Below are positions 15,799-29,271 of a stretch of DNA of 64,000 bases, one piece after another. A program made the translations under genes and the position numbers. The notes beneath the pieces are model-generated. The model made no database searches. It had not been told where the DNA came from and saw only the letters and a program-made list of their open reading frames with translations. The stretch comes from Gymnogyps californianus (Eukaryota > Chordata > Aves > Accipitriformes > Cathartidae): positions 207,843,494 through 207,907,493 of the forward strand of contig NC_059471.1 of assembly GCF_018139145.2 (NCBI RefSeq), read 5' to 3'. Position 1 is the stretch's first letter; every line of letters begins with the position of its first letter.

Positions 15799-18700
15799 TG
15801 CTCTACTGGTTAGGTACACATATGCAAGGAACAGAGAGGCACAGATGAATTATTAACAGATTCACATCCCTGTAACACATTTGGGGAAAGAGGCTAAAAG
15901 CTGATAGTAAGACAGGTAACAAATGGCATTTATCAAATCCCAGACAGCATCATCTTATTCTGACTCAAATTTCATTACCTTTCCATCTCAGAGGGTTACT
16001 AGGTAGTCAACCTCAATATAGAATTTACTGGGTTAGGCAAACAAATATTTGTTAAAGTTGAATTTCACTTTGCTATCTCTCAAATAAACATTCATGTGGA
16101 TATTTAAAACATCCATAAACACAGACTATTCAATTCCCTGTGCCTGATCCAGTAAAGTCTTCCTCAGATGGAGCAAAGGTGCAACCTACAACTTATACTT
16201 TGTCTTTAGTTTCATTTCATATTTCTTCATCTTTTAGTGAACTTATGTGAACAAACCTGCATTCAGGTATGTAATAGCCCACACTAGTCGGGAAATGCAC
16301 TATTCCTCAGCTTACTACTCAGAAAGAAGTCATGTGAATTTTGGTGTAGCAGCAGCACCTTTGCAGAATTACTTAGTTATTTTTCAGTAAAAGGTGAAAA
16401 GTGGTGAGACATGGTAGCTAAAAATAATAAACAGCCATAACTTTAAGATCCCCTAACATTAATCGTCATAAAGTGTTTTGCACCGCTATACTTATGTCTC
16501 AGGATATTTATACCATAATGATGCCTTGGATTGATAACTGATTAGTACTATCCTCCCAAGACAGAGATTGTTCCTGACCAACTCCGTGCTGCCACAGAAG
16601 ATGTTCAGTCAAGACTGAATGCAGCCAATTCTTCACTATTTTATTCAGATAATGACTTAAAATTGCCAAGGGCTCAAATTATCTTCAGGTAAAATCTATC
16701 TAACATAGACAGCCCTGTGCAACGTCCTCTGTAACTTTTACAGCACCACCACCAGACAGAAAAGAGAGGATAATCATCTCACAGAGATTTTTTCAGAATG
16801 TATTACCTATGTGGTTATGGGCAATGCTGCACTCAGTTTCATCCCAGATCAGTTCAGCAATGAGTTTTATACGGGAACAGTCCATACGCAAACAAATCCA
16901 TTGCTTTATTGGTCCCAATATGCCGAAAGAAACAAAAGCGATTTGAACATGTAACACATACTGCAGTCTGCAACTTAAAATTAACCTCTCAAATGGCTCT
17001 GTGTTATCTCAGTTCAGAGGCAAATATTTCTGCTTCTGCATGTATAAACTGAATTTCATCCTCAATAAATGTGTTGCTCACATCGGTTTCACCTCGACTA
17101 GCTACCGTCCCCCCAAAGGGGGCTGGAGTATCAGAGCTTGAGGAGAAGAGGTACAGAAGCAACAAGATGTTTTGTTGGGCTGTTGTTGTCGTCATTTTTC
17201 CTTTTCTCCTATAAGAGCAAATTCTGGAGATTTCAATTTGTTTCATAAAAACACAGAGATGGTATGAACTTCAGCATGAAGGTATGGTGGCCTGCTGGCT
17301 GCAATTTTATTAACTCACTAGAAATAACACATTATCCTGTAACTGGGTGGATCTGCTTGCACAACTACAACATCCAGCACATCAGTTTTGAAAAATGAGC
17401 CACAGTTAAGCATATTGTAAGATTTTCCATATCATGACTATGGTTAGATCCAAATCATGTCAGCCCATGTCCTTTCCTCCCAGATTTCAACAAAAAAAAG
17501 GAAGTGAACAACGCTCAAAGAGGCTTATTTCAATGTTAAAATTAGAACTATCCAACATACACACTAATTGCACTATTTGATAATTTATAAGCTGCATTAC
17601 TGGGAAAATGTTTTGGGTTTTGTCTTTTTTTACTTTAAAGGCTTCTTTAAATGTTGAGTTGTTAACAGGAACTGACACCTACAAAATATAAAACCTTTTG
17701 CAAAAAAAGGTGAAGTTCTCAGTTTTTCAAGGCTTTTGATTCATTTTGTATGGATTTTTCAGGCTTTCTAGTCTCTTAGTATCTGCTTCAGTAATGACTT
17801 TCTTCGGAGAGTTCAATATCATGGCCACAACACTATTGCTTGCCATTAATGGTTAACACAAGAGCAGCTGTGCACAGCAAGTCCTTCATTTGGAGAGATA
17901 CCATTTTATTTTATTAGAAATTGATTTTTAAAGCTCTTCCATTATTAATTTATCTAAGCAGCGAATGCTCCAGTAGCTGAGTGAGACCTGCTTTGCTGAT
18001 ATCTGGAAACAGGTTCAAGATTTTTTAATTTTTTTTTTTTTTATGAAGAGGAAGAGATAATACCAGCTGTTCTTGATCCATATCTTTAATCCAAGAATTT
18101 TAAGACTTTAGGGACTAAATTATTTTTCTGGATAATCAGCACTGCAGTATTATCTTTTCTTTATATGTGAATTTCTCCATTTAACACCTTGTAAGCCCTA
18201 ATTACATAGGAATATCCTAGTAAAATACTGACTTTTCTCTAATTAATTAAAGTTCCCATCATATTATACTTATTCATTATATAGATAAACAACGTAAGGC
18301 TAAATACAAGGCAAATCTACAGTAAAAAAGGGAAAGAATACAACAGTTCTTATCACTGTACTCTTCAGCACTGATATTACAAAGATCTGAGAAGAGTAAC
18401 ACACCTGCTGATGTTTAAACAATGCTATGAATTTAAGTATGAGTTAATGAATATAACAGCACACTGAATCGTAAAAAAAACTTGGTGTTACACATATTCC
18501 TGACTTGAATCCCTAACCTTCAGAGGATCACTGAAGAAGTAATTTTATCTCTCTATACCTGTTTCTTTTATCTGCAAAATGAGGACAGTGATATTATTAC
18601 TTTTGAACCAGAAGGTGTTTTGGGGATGAAAATTAAGCTGTATGTTATATGCCATGCAGTATATATATGCCCTGCAGTACAGCATAAAATAATCTAGGGG

Positions 18701-20756
18701 TGTTTGAGAACATGAAGCCTCCCAGAACTGGACTGGAGAACCTTGTAGTGTAGAAGAAACAAAACTGCGTCCAGCGCTGTTCATTGGGAAAGGCTGCCAG
18801 CATATGTTGTCCCTTTACTCACACCGTGGGGCTGTCTAAAGGATGCTAATAAAACTCTGACTTGTTCTGTTTACTAGTACAGATATATCTTTAAAGCTGC
18901 AGGAGCAGATGAGCTTAAGAAACACCTGTACGCATGATTAAGACATGCTCAGATGTGCTTAAAGTAAGAATTAACATTATGTAGGCACTCAATTCCAACA
19001 CTGCAATCTTGTTCAGTATCTACTCATTTAGCTAAGAAGGACTTTAACTTCACAGATACTTTGCAACTTCAATTCAACACTTCTCAAGTAAACAGAGTCA
19101 TATCTCCATAAGTAACAGGACTGCCAACATCCTGAAATGCTACTTCATGTCTAGTTCACCTGGAAGTTTGGCAAAGAGTCAGTCTCCTTAGGAAATACTA
19201 CTTCTCTTCATGAGTATGAAGTTCCTAATGGTCACCTAAGAAGTTGATATTGTAGCACTTTTTACTGGCTTTCTCATAGTTATATGAGCGCGGGCATAGC
19301 GAAAACAAAGCCCTCCTCTACCCATTTCCTTTCTTCTCCCACCCTCCTTCTCTAACATGGGTAAGGTCAAACAAAGATGACAAATATGTGTGTCTAGGTT
19401 ATGTGATAACACAGAGCTGCAGGCTGGAGGATGCTTTTTCCTCTATGAAAAAAAAAAAAGAAACCAACAGAGAGAAGTCACAGAGCTATGCAGCACTTTG
19501 GGAGAGTGGAAGTTGCCAGACATACTGTATTGGGAAAGCAAGTTTTAAATTTAATTTCCCATAGGCCCTTGTTAAATCTCCAGATGGAAGTGGGAAGATT
19601 TGGAACATCTGGGGGCAGGATAGTATTTCTTTTTCAGTTTTATTTCTGTTATGAATTGCCTCAACTTTTTGGGTCTTGACCAAGTGTGGCACATTCCCAC
19701 CTTCAGCACACTGCAGACCAAATACTGTCACACCGAGTCTAGGTTCAACATTTTTTCATAAAAGATTCTGAATCTGTTAATGGATCATCATGCTACTGTT
19801 ATTGCTATATAAAACCCACTAACTGGAATCTGAAACTATCCATATCAGTACTACCCTTTCTGGTATTACCTTCGGCAAATATTATTTAGTATACTTCCCT
19901 GAGAGAGCTGTGTCGGTGTTGCTGATCAAACAGGTTTTTTAGTAAACATTCATCTAAATCAAGAGTGTGTTTTCATTGGAGTAATCCTTTGCAGCCAAAC
20001 TTTCTTAAGTGTATTTATTGCTGTAACTAGAAAGCCTCCTGTATCATATTTAACCACAAATAAATGTCTGCTGTCTGCAGTCCAAAACAAAATGCATCCT
20101 TTACTAAGGATCTTAGCCTTACAAAAAAAAAAAACCAAAAAACAGAGAGAGGTGATATCTGGCAAAAGGCACATAAATACAAAGTGTTTTTTAAATTTGT
20201 TTAATTAGTAATTGTGAAACAGTGAAAATAATATGCTTCCAATTGCAGTATTTTAATGAAACATTGATTAACAATTATAATCTTCATCACCTCTACAGTT
20301 AAGAAGGATTTCAAGATTAAAAGAGGAACGAGTTGGTTTGTACCTACACTTCCAAGTAGCCTGCCAAAAATTTGATATTAAATTGTTCTTTCAGATAGCT
20401 GCTTTCTGAAACCTAGTAGTAAAATTAGCTGGGTAGATACCTCACAAAATCTAAGTAACTTAATATCTGTCAAACCATATTAAACTACTTTAATTAAATT
20501 AATTTATTTTTGTGTAACTGATTTGTCCACTGCTTTGTGGTTAATTATAAGTTAAATCTGCAGTCTGATCTATATTAAAGTACCTTTCTGTCTACATGGA
20601 GTCAACGAAGCTCTACATGTGCAAGTCCACAGGGAACGGATTCAAGATTTAAAAAGAAAAAAATTTAATTTTTCAAACTCCTGCCACCAAAGAAAAATCT
20701 CTTTAGAAGCAATATTATTAAAAAAAAAAAAAACCAAACCTGACCTACGTTACAGA

Positions 20757-20835
20757 TTCTAGGTGGCCCTGCTTGAGCAGGAGGATTGGTCCAGGTGACT
20801 TCGAGGTTCAATCATTCTGTGATTCTGTGATTATT
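20757..20835 (+). mobile_element. CR1 LINE 3' end fragment, about 80 bases
   Basis: The stretch beginning ggccctgcttgagcagg and ending in attctgtgattctgtgatt matches the CR1 3' UTR and its terminal 8-base repeat in plus orientation. An A-rich run (20729-20743) lies just before it. Only the last part of the element is left and nothing is coded. Confidence 0.85.
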
Positions 20836-22231
20836 GTCACTTACCCTTACCTTTTAAAAAGACATCAGATATTCTGTATTAGATAGTCCATATCTGGTGA
20901 ATGAGATACATCCTTCCAGAATATTCATCCATTTCAGGTGTCTATTTGGAGTACCTTATCCTCTGAGGATTACCGCATTTCCCCTTTTCTTTTAAAGCAT
21001 TACAGAAATGAAAGTTTTGGATATTAAAATACTATGTTGTGATATTTGCAATTTTATGTCTTTGCAAGTTTCAATTGGATTGGAACGAATTAGTAATGTC
21101 AATGATCTTGCTAAAATGCTGTCAGATTACTGCTTTTAAATTGAATTAAAAACTACTGAAAACCTATGTCTGGACTAGAATTAGGCAAGTGTCATCTTAA
21201 AATGACATCTTAAAAGCTAATACCAGTTTCTAGAATTAGAAGTATAAAGTCAAAAATTAGGCAGGAAGATGTACATCTACTAGTGCTACTGAAAAGGTGC
21301 TTCAACATTTATAATAATTTGTGCTCTCTTGCCATCTCACAGAGAATCCAAATTTTAAACTTGGTGGCTCACAGTTTTCCCAATGAAACTCTTCTGATTT
21401 TGTTTACCGTTTCCAAAAATTTGCCTTTCAGAATTCCATACTATCAAATTTCAGGACAGTTTGCTTAAAACCCCCCCCACAAAATAGATTTCAGCTTTCT
21501 TTCATGGTAGTGGTGAAAACTGAGTCTTACTCAAGTTGTACATAAATAATGGAAAACTGTTCCCTTGTGGGACAAAGGCTGGAAACTTCTACAAATATGT
21601 TTAAACCTGGTGAATTTTGTAAAGAAACTAGAATTGAAAACATGCATTCAAGACACCTGGGCCCTCAGACAAAAACAAAAAGGAAAGAAAAGAAGTTATT
21701 TGTATGCCCAGTCCTATCTCGCCTTCTGCAGATGACTCAGCTAAAATTCTGTTTGCAAACTGAACATTAAGAAACAGGAAGGCTTTTCTCATACAGGTTA
21801 TATGTGGGAGATGTTCAGAAAAGCTGATTGTGATTTCCTGTTGAAAAGAAGAAAAGAAGCTGTAACTAAGTCCTCAGAATGCCACCATGTCAATAGAGAT
21901 CCCTTGTTTTCTGAGATGACTCACGATAGCCTCTGAGCATGCACTGGACAGTAGTACAGGATAATGACCTCAAGGTCCCTGTGGCTGCAAGTCAGACAGG
22001 ACCATACACAAAACAGTATCATGTCTAACGGAACACAATACATATTCACTACATGCCTTTATGTCTGGGTCTGGTTTTTCTGATCAGGCTTGTTGATGCG
22101 AACAAAGTAACTGAAATTCTGATCTCAGTTACATTCTGGCACATGGATATTTAAAACTGTTCATATTTTTAACCATTTTTTTTTTCACTTCCCAGATTTC
22201 AATGCAGCTTGAATTTAATTTTACTGAATCT

Positions 22232-22256
22232 GATCTTATCACATTGTGATAAGATC
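22232..22256. repeat. Perfect hairpin: 11-base arms, 3-base loop
   Basis: gatcttatcac (22232-22242) and gtgataagatc (22246-22256) are exact reverse complements around the loop att. Flanking bases do not extend the pairing. Too short for a microRNA precursor, and it has no U-run for a terminator role. Confidence 0.9.
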
Positions 22257-23089
22257 TACATCACATTGTATCTTCTTGCTATGGAAATTAAGTTTAGTAA
22301 CAAAAGCTTAACCAACAGAAATCCCTCCCCTATAGTTTCATGAGAATGTCTTATTTACCTGCATATCGGTCACAAAGGATTCTGTATGTACTGCTTATAA
22401 GGCTAAGTCTATGAGCAAAAATGCCTCCGGTAATGATATCCTTGTAACATGAAGATCGAGGCATTACAGTTGGCTGTGAAAAAACTCACTTAAAATGTCT
22501 GAGCCATTTGATTTCAATGACTTGACAATTTCACCAGTCAGTCTATTATCCTGTTTTAACAATTTTAACATATTTTAACCGTAGTTAAGAATTATTAAAT
22601 GTCAAAAAAATTAAATGAAATGCTCAGAAAATATCCAAATTTTGGGCAACCATATATTCTATATTAAACCTGTAACATTTAACATTTTTGATGTGTTAGT
22701 AGTAGCTCTGTATTAATGACAGGTGAAATGGCCAATTGTAACTTGAACAGAAAATTTTCATTATGCAGAATCCAAAGTACTTGCAAGCTAACTTCATTAC
22801 ATCCAGTGTAATAATTTTCAGACTGTTTGCAAACAACCACTGCACGGCCTGTACCTAGTTTTTGCACTGATGGATGAACACGAACAGAAAACATATGGAG
22901 TCATCTTTTCATCCTCAATCAGTAAGCCAACAAATGCAATTTAGTTTCTGAGCAGAAGGAAGTTGTCCTATGCTACTTTGTTTCAGCAAATATTATTTCC
23001 CCTTTGAGCAAGAGGGAAATTATTAAGGGAAGTAGTCTCATGTAAATATGCTTATTTCTTCAGATAAAATCAGTCAGTTCCTTAAAAAT

Positions 23090-23465
23090 GAAGGGCCCTA
23101 CATGCACCAGCAGGCTCTGCAGCCTCCTAGGTGATTGCTGCCTATGTTCAAGCCCACGTTTACATGGTGCAGGTATGTAACCTGGGATTACTGATGTGGG
23201 AAGAGGGAAAGGACAAAAAGCTGCAAGAAAACTCCTGGGAGCCTCTGCTTCTTGGCTTGGGAGCTTCATTTAAGGTCAAGCACTTGCTTCTTGTCCGAGC
23301 TACACTGTGTGGGTGTCTGCACCATGTTGTATTTTGCTGATCCTGACCCTGACTCGGGCACTTCCTGGCCTGACCTCAGAGCTGCCTTGTCAATATGGAC
23401 TTGTTGGGCTGACATGTGAAGCTGACCCCAGGACAAGCACTGCATGCACCAGGAGGTCTCAATAT
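23090..23465. other. Unassigned block richer in G+C than its surroundings
   Basis: About 375 bases with many CCTGAC / CTGACC words (for example cctgaccctgactcgggcac, cctggcctgacctcagagct) in an otherwise AT-rich intron. No open frame has family features and there are no splice borders in the gene's frame. It may be a worn LTR or other repeat that I cannot name. Confidence 0.4.
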
Positions 23466-23754
23466 GTCCAACTTTTAACTTTGTCTTTTCCACACATTAG
23501 TATTTGTGCTGAAGAAAAAATAATAAATAACTAACACCCTACTTCCTAAAACAAGCACTGAGTACACTGTTACTTCTGAACTGACAATAATTCTACAAAA
23601 TAGAGTAAGATTGGAAGTAAGTTGAAAAGCTTTCTCCATGTGGATGAGTACCTTTGCCCTGGCTAATCCATCAGTTGTACACTTCCATACCAGCCCAGCA
23701 GTGCTGGTACTCCTTGACACTCTCTACATGGACAGATACTGGAAAAACAACTAG

Positions 23755-23812
23755 ACATTTTATGAAAACACTTACACATGATGACATTTTATGAAAACAC
23801 TTACACATGATG
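23755..23812. repeat. Perfect 29-base tandem duplication
   Basis: The 29 bases from 23755 (acattttatgaaaacactta, then cacatgatg) are repeated without a single change at 23784-23812. The lack of any mismatch suggests a recent slippage-type duplication or an assembly artefact. It lies about 130 bases from the broken 3' end of the CR1 body at 23940. Confidence 0.95.
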
Positions 23813-23939
23813 TTTCTGTTGTTCTAAATGACAGTATTGAGATTTCTATGTGATTTTTTTCCAAGTTTTCTTTTGGAAGTGGAGGAAAACACAGAGTGAA
23901 AAGGAAAACTCTACTGTGATGGAGACTGCTTACCCTCCC

Positions 23940-25550
23940 CATCAGCTATTTATACACACTTACAAGATCCCTCTGAGTCTCATCTTCTCCAGGCTGAAAG
24001 CTAGCGCTCTCAGCCTCTGCTCATATGACAGATCCTCCAAGTCCTTAATCATCTTTGTGGTTTTTCAGTAAGTCCCTGTCTCTCTTGTACTGGGGAGTCT
24101 AGAATTGGATCTTCCACTCCAGATGTGTCTCACCAGTGCTAAGTCAAGGGGAATGATCACCTCCTTCCACCTGCTAGAAATGCTTTGACTAACGCATCCC
24201 AGGCTGTTGTTGGCCATGTCCAACTTGTCCATCAGGGCCCCAGGTTTTTCTTCTGTAAAGCTGCTTTCCAGGTAGTCAGCCCCCTGCAGGTACTGGTGCC
24301 TGCAGTTATTCCTCTACCAGATGCAGAACTTTGCATTTCCCTTTGTTGAACTCCATGAGATTCCTGTCAGCTCAATTCTCCAGCCTGTTGAGGTCCCTCT
24401 GAATGGCAGTACAACCATCTTGCGTATCAGCCACTCCCAGTTTTGTACAATCTACAGACTTGCTGAGGGTGAACTCTGTCCCATCATCCAGGTCACTAAT
24501 TAAGATGTTGAATAGCATTGGCCCCAGTATTGAATCCTGGGGTACACCACTTTTGACTGGCCTCTTGCTGGACTTCATGTCACTTCTGATAACCTTTTGC
24601 GATCAGCAGTTCAGACAGTTTTCAGTCCACCTCACTGTCCATTATCTAAGCTGTACTTCATCAGTTTGTCTATGAGACTGTTAAGGGAAACAGTGTCAAA
24701 AAACTTCCTCTTGGAGTCAAGACAAACAACATCACTGCTTTTCCCTCATCCTCCAAGTCTGCCATCTCATCATAGACAGTTATCAGGTTGATCAGGCATG
24801 ATTTCACCTTTCACCCATGCTGACCACTCCCAGTCATCTTCTTGTCCTTACTATGCTTCAAAATAGTTTCCAGGAGGACTTGCTCCATCGCCTTCCCAGG
24901 GACTAAGGTGAGTCTGACACCCTGTAGTTCCCCAGATCTTCCTTCTTGCTCTTCTTGAAGATAGAAGTGACACTTGTTTCCTCAGGAAAGAAGGAACCTC
25001 AGGAACCTCTCCTGGTTTCCATGACCTTTCAATGACAATTGAGGATGGCCTTGCAATGACATTCACCAGTCCCCTCAATACTCATGGGTGCATCCCATCA
25101 GGTCACAAGGACTTATGCATGTTCAGTTTGTTTAAATGTTCCCTAACCTGATCCTCCTCCACTGAGGGCAAGTCATCCTTGCCCCAGAATTTCCCTCTGA
25201 TTGCGGAGGCCTGCGACTACTGAGGGCTGGTCTTATGAGTAAGGATTGAGGTAAAGAAGGTAACGAGTACCTTGGCCTTTTCCATACCTTTTGTCAACAA
25301 GTCCCCTGCCCCAGCATGGAGCAGCAGGCCCATATTCTGCAGCAAGTCCATATTTTCCTTAATCTTTCTTTTGCTGCTGATGTTCCTGTAGAAGCTGTTC
25401 TTGTTGTCCTTCATATCCCTCACCAGACTCAACTCCAAGTGGGCTTTGGCTTTTCTAACCATGTTTCCACAAGCTTGGACAGTGTCTCTATATTCCTCCC
25501 AGGTCATCTGTCCTTGCTTCTACCTTTTGTATGCTTCTCTTTAAAATTAA
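23940..25550 (-). mobile_element. CR1 LINE body lacking its 3' end, about 1.6 kb
   Basis: Minus-strand CR1 open reading frame 2 remains are seen in broken frames. At 25217-25507 is the linker before the reverse transcriptase (MTWEEYRDTVQACGNMVRKA). At 24851-25078 is an ERSWKPGEVPE stretch, and at 24372-24578 [20 protein letters not shown] followed by [10 protein letters not shown]. The catalytic Phe-Ala-Asp-Asp box has decayed to SVDC. Further frames down to about 23940 cover the C-terminal domain (revcomp of ctcatcttctccaggctg). The expected 3' UTR and terminal repeats are missing at the low-coordinate side. This differs from the normal CR1 5' truncation and implies a later deletion or rearrangement. 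Divergence looks greater than in the copy at 5394. Confidence 0.92.
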
Positions 25551-28500
25551 GATTTTTATCAGGTATCTTCATCATCTGAAGACAGAGATTCCTGTCTTGA
25601 TTCCGATACAACTCCATAAATGTATGTAAAAAGGACAATGCATTCTTACAATGCTGAAACTACCTCTTGAAAGAAAGACTGATTTGTGATATATAACTTT
25701 AAACGTAAGAATGAGTATATATTACGTCCTTCCTAAAAGTTCTATTCACTTTATTTGTTTATTCTTCTGAGCTCTTTTATTAAACTACTGTTTACCCTAA
25801 CAGAAATCTCAAAATTGCTCTTGGCACCTTCATATTAAAATGGATGGTTGCCAGCACAGTAATAGAGCTTAGCATTTCTCTTCACAAATATGCTGCCATT
25901 GAAACTAATGAAAATGTTGATACTGAGTACCCTCACTAATCTTTAAAATTATTTTAGGCAAAACACACTTTCTTAAATTTAAAGAAGAAAAAGTTCAGTA
26001 TGAGGAAACTCATATTGACTCTTTAAATCAAGCTGATTAAAACCCTAACCAAAAGAGGTGAAAAAATAGGTTCGAGGCCCATGGATGTATCCTGCATCTT
26101 TGGCTCTTCTCTGCTATTTCTGTCTTGATGTTTGAGAATGAGAGCTGAACTGAGTATATTCTAGGGAAAAATAGTTAATAAACAAAATGAAGTAATGTAT
26201 TAATCTATAAAGCGAGAAGTTGACCTCAATGCAGTCTCTAATGTTTCTATTGAGGCATCTTATAAGGTAAACATAGGAAGTTGCTGTACAGTTCCCTTTT
26301 ATGCCTGGCACTGGTTCTGCTATCACTGCAAGTATCAACATACATGTGTGTTTATGTATATATTTCTAATACTTGGCTTTCTTGCGCATCTGTATCTATA
26401 CATCTACACAAATATCTTCCTAAATGTGGCTTGCCTGGATTACATATTTTCTTCTTCTTCAAAACAAAACCAAAGGTAACACCACATAGAATGTGGTTTT
26501 CTCCTCAGTAAAAATGACATTTTGCATAAGAAACATTTGATGGACTAATTAAGTCCTAACATTAAAGGAAGTGAATACTTTGGTACTATTACTTCCTCTA
26601 CCTGATGCTGTTAGTGATTTTTATTCTACTGCATCTAAGTACTATTGTATCTAAGCCTAATACCATTTACTATAGTGTATAAAGAAGAAAGTCTGAAGAA
26701 AGGAACTACCATGTGTCTCAACCTAGGTCATAGTCAGAAGGAAGCTGTCTTGTCCTCTCGATAGAGACAAGGGAAGGTACAAATGTACCAAAGAGGCAGA
26801 CAAAGCACAGCTGAAAATTATATGAAATCATATATGTGATGCTAGAGGAGTGTACAACAGTACCAAAAATAGAATATATGTAGGAAGCAATGGGATATGT
26901 ATAATAGAAAAATAATCTTATATTTCACACATACTTCCCACCCATGGGGTCATTCATAGAAAGTCCCCTTCATGCTGCTGGTTACTATGGTGACAAGGAC
27001 AGCCCAAGAGCCTACTTAGGACAGAAGTGATGTACCGTCTAGCCCATTACTCAAGGCAGTGGGATACTATCAGATAAAAACATTAGTTCAAGAAATCTGT
27101 GATTGAAGACACTCTCTATAGCTTAGAGGTACCAAAGATTGATTTTTTTTAAGGGAGGAAAGACTGAGTGGATATATTTCAGATAATAATGAGCAGACTT
27201 ATCTATGCATTTTAATTTTGCTTTTTGATAATTCCAAAGTCTTTCACAAATATCATCACTATGGAGAAATTCATCACTTTGAAGTAGGCTTACCTAAGGC
27301 AAATATAATGAAGCAACATTTTACAATTTATAATATCACTTTCAAAAAGCAAATGTGAAAAGCATCCATTCCAGTATATGAAACTTGATTTCATTTTCAG
27401 AGTATTTGTGTGTGTCAGCAAACTGAGACAGTTTACAAAACGAGAAAGATGGACAACCTTGCACAAAGACCTGCTCTAAAAATCTAAAACCCAAAGGGCT
27501 TACTGATTTGAGCTATAAATGGAAGGAAGTGGGAAAGAGAAGACGCACAGAACAACATACATACAACTTAAGGACTCCAGGTTACCATGTGTGTGCAGAA
27601 TTTAAGAATTGCGGAATTACCCAGGAGTTCATGAAGTTAAGTTCTGACAGGACTAGACAGCTAATAAGGACTTATGCACTTAGCTACGGAATAAGCAGGA
27701 GGTGTGAGGATCTGAGTTTTATACTAAATTTAGATTTGCATTTAGATGGAGTATACACAAGCAACATATCCACCGGCAAAATAAGGAAAACAAGCTTCTC
27801 CCATTTTATAGAGGTGTTCTAAGAAAGAATACATAGAGATTCTGAGGCTCCTGTGTTGTGTTGGTAAACAACTGGAGTAGATAGGTTAGCTAGACATAAG
27901 AATGTATTTTTCAATATATGAGATAATCTTACACTTGAAAATTATTTTCCTGGAGATTGGCACAGAGATGCATCTAAGAAACACTTCTTTTTCAGCACTT
28001 GGAAAACATCACTATATAGTAAGCGGTGACAAATGGTGACCTTAAACACACTACTAATATATTCCAGAAGTATTGAAACAGAACACTTGGAAATAAAAGA
28101 AATATGAAATTAGCATTTTCAATATTATTTTTTTCTGTAACATCTCACTGTATTTATTTCATGAGCATCTAGCATGACAAAACAAACAGGACTCAAGTAC
28201 TATGAAATATTCTTCCTGTAAACTAGCCTAAGGCAGTTTCTCTGCCTGTGCTAGCAATTGTGCTAATGATACAGTAACAGCTTTAGAATAATCCCCTTCA
28301 CCCTCAGAAACACAATCTTGTATAAACAGAAGAGAAAGGATCCCAAAGTTCTTCCTTAGCCAGATGTAGGCCAGACACAAGACACTGCACACAACTGTAC
28401 TGTGTGTAGTGGACACATTATTCTGTCATTGACAACAGCATCACTTAACAAGAACAGCAGCAGCACAGGCAGTATGCCTTGCCATAAAACAAGCCTTCCC

Positions 28501-29139
28501 GTTAGCTAGTACACATCAAAAATCGAATTAAGGCTACTGATGATCTAAATTCAGTAAAATATATATCTATTTAAATTAATCAGTATGATCCAGTAATGGG
28601 ATTCTTCGACAGGTGGAACAGCTGCTGGTTGAAATAATCAAGTTGTATTCACTGACCTTAGCTCTAATAGCAAAGACATAGTTGTCAGAGATCATGGATT
28701 CTGCAGGACATAAACACAGCATGGTGCAATCATATTTTCACTGACTTTAACCATATGATTATCTGTCTAGTCACCGAGACACTATTTTTAAAAGTAGACA
28801 GGTACAAAAATCTCACTAGAAAATATTCAACTGATTATTTACACAACACGTAGAAAACAATATAAAAATAAAATTTAACTCTTCAACTTTTCAAAGGACA
28901 TCATCTTCTGTTCCTCTTACTGTAAAAAATACTAGTTACATATTTCACCCCCAGTTTCTTCCCCCTCATACTAGCTTTATGCCAGAATAATTTTACAGTT
29001 CTTGAGTTACTTCTGATATGCAGAAACTGCATCTATGTAAGAAAGTAGTTTTTAGTTATCTTTTATTGCTTGTAAATAATTCAGAATATTTTTAAGGCAA
29101 TATGTGGCATAGGACTGTTCTTTAGGAGACTTCACTTAC

Positions 29140-29271
29140 CTGGGTAATACCTAGCGAGGCCAGTTGCACTACCAAAAACCTGCCATAATAAAGTGGGGTC
29201 TTCTTCTCTGTTCCGCTTGAATACATCATCCAACGCTGCAGTCCAGTTGAGTTCATTTAACACTATCGTTG
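29140..29271 (-). CDS. CACNA2D1: CACNA2D1 exon A: region before the VWA domain (VWA_N)
   Basis: First of the visible exons in transcription order, 132 bases. It encodes [10 protein letters not shown], then an acidic-basic stretch with [11 protein letters not shown], then [13 protein letters not shown]. This belongs to the N-terminal segment that packs against the VWA domain of alpha2delta-1. The acceptor reads tttgacag before the exon and the donor is CAG followed by gtaagt, a near-perfect consensus. The exon begins with the last two bases of a split codon (phase 1) and ends with the first base of the Ala codon completed by exon B. NWT is an N-glycosylation sequon that I recall as also present in mammals. 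Compared with the recalled human protein, changes are conservative (Ser to Ala, Glu to Asp, Lys to Arg, Ser to Thr). Identity is near certain. Confidence 0.97.

Noticed and set aside
21944..22000. gataatgacctcaaggtccct as an old CR1 3' end
   Set aside because: Only about 20 bases look similar and no tail or upstream 3' UTR is visible; too weak to annotate.
22232..22256. Hairpin as a microRNA or transcription terminator
   Set aside because: The stem is only 11 pairs, with no flanking pairing and no U-run.
25217..25507. A 96-codon minus-strand frame beginning MTWEEYRD
   Set aside because: It is the linker part of a decayed CR1 open reading frame 2.
27508..27822. A 104-codon plus-strand frame
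   Set aside because: No family resemblance, repeat structure or splice support.
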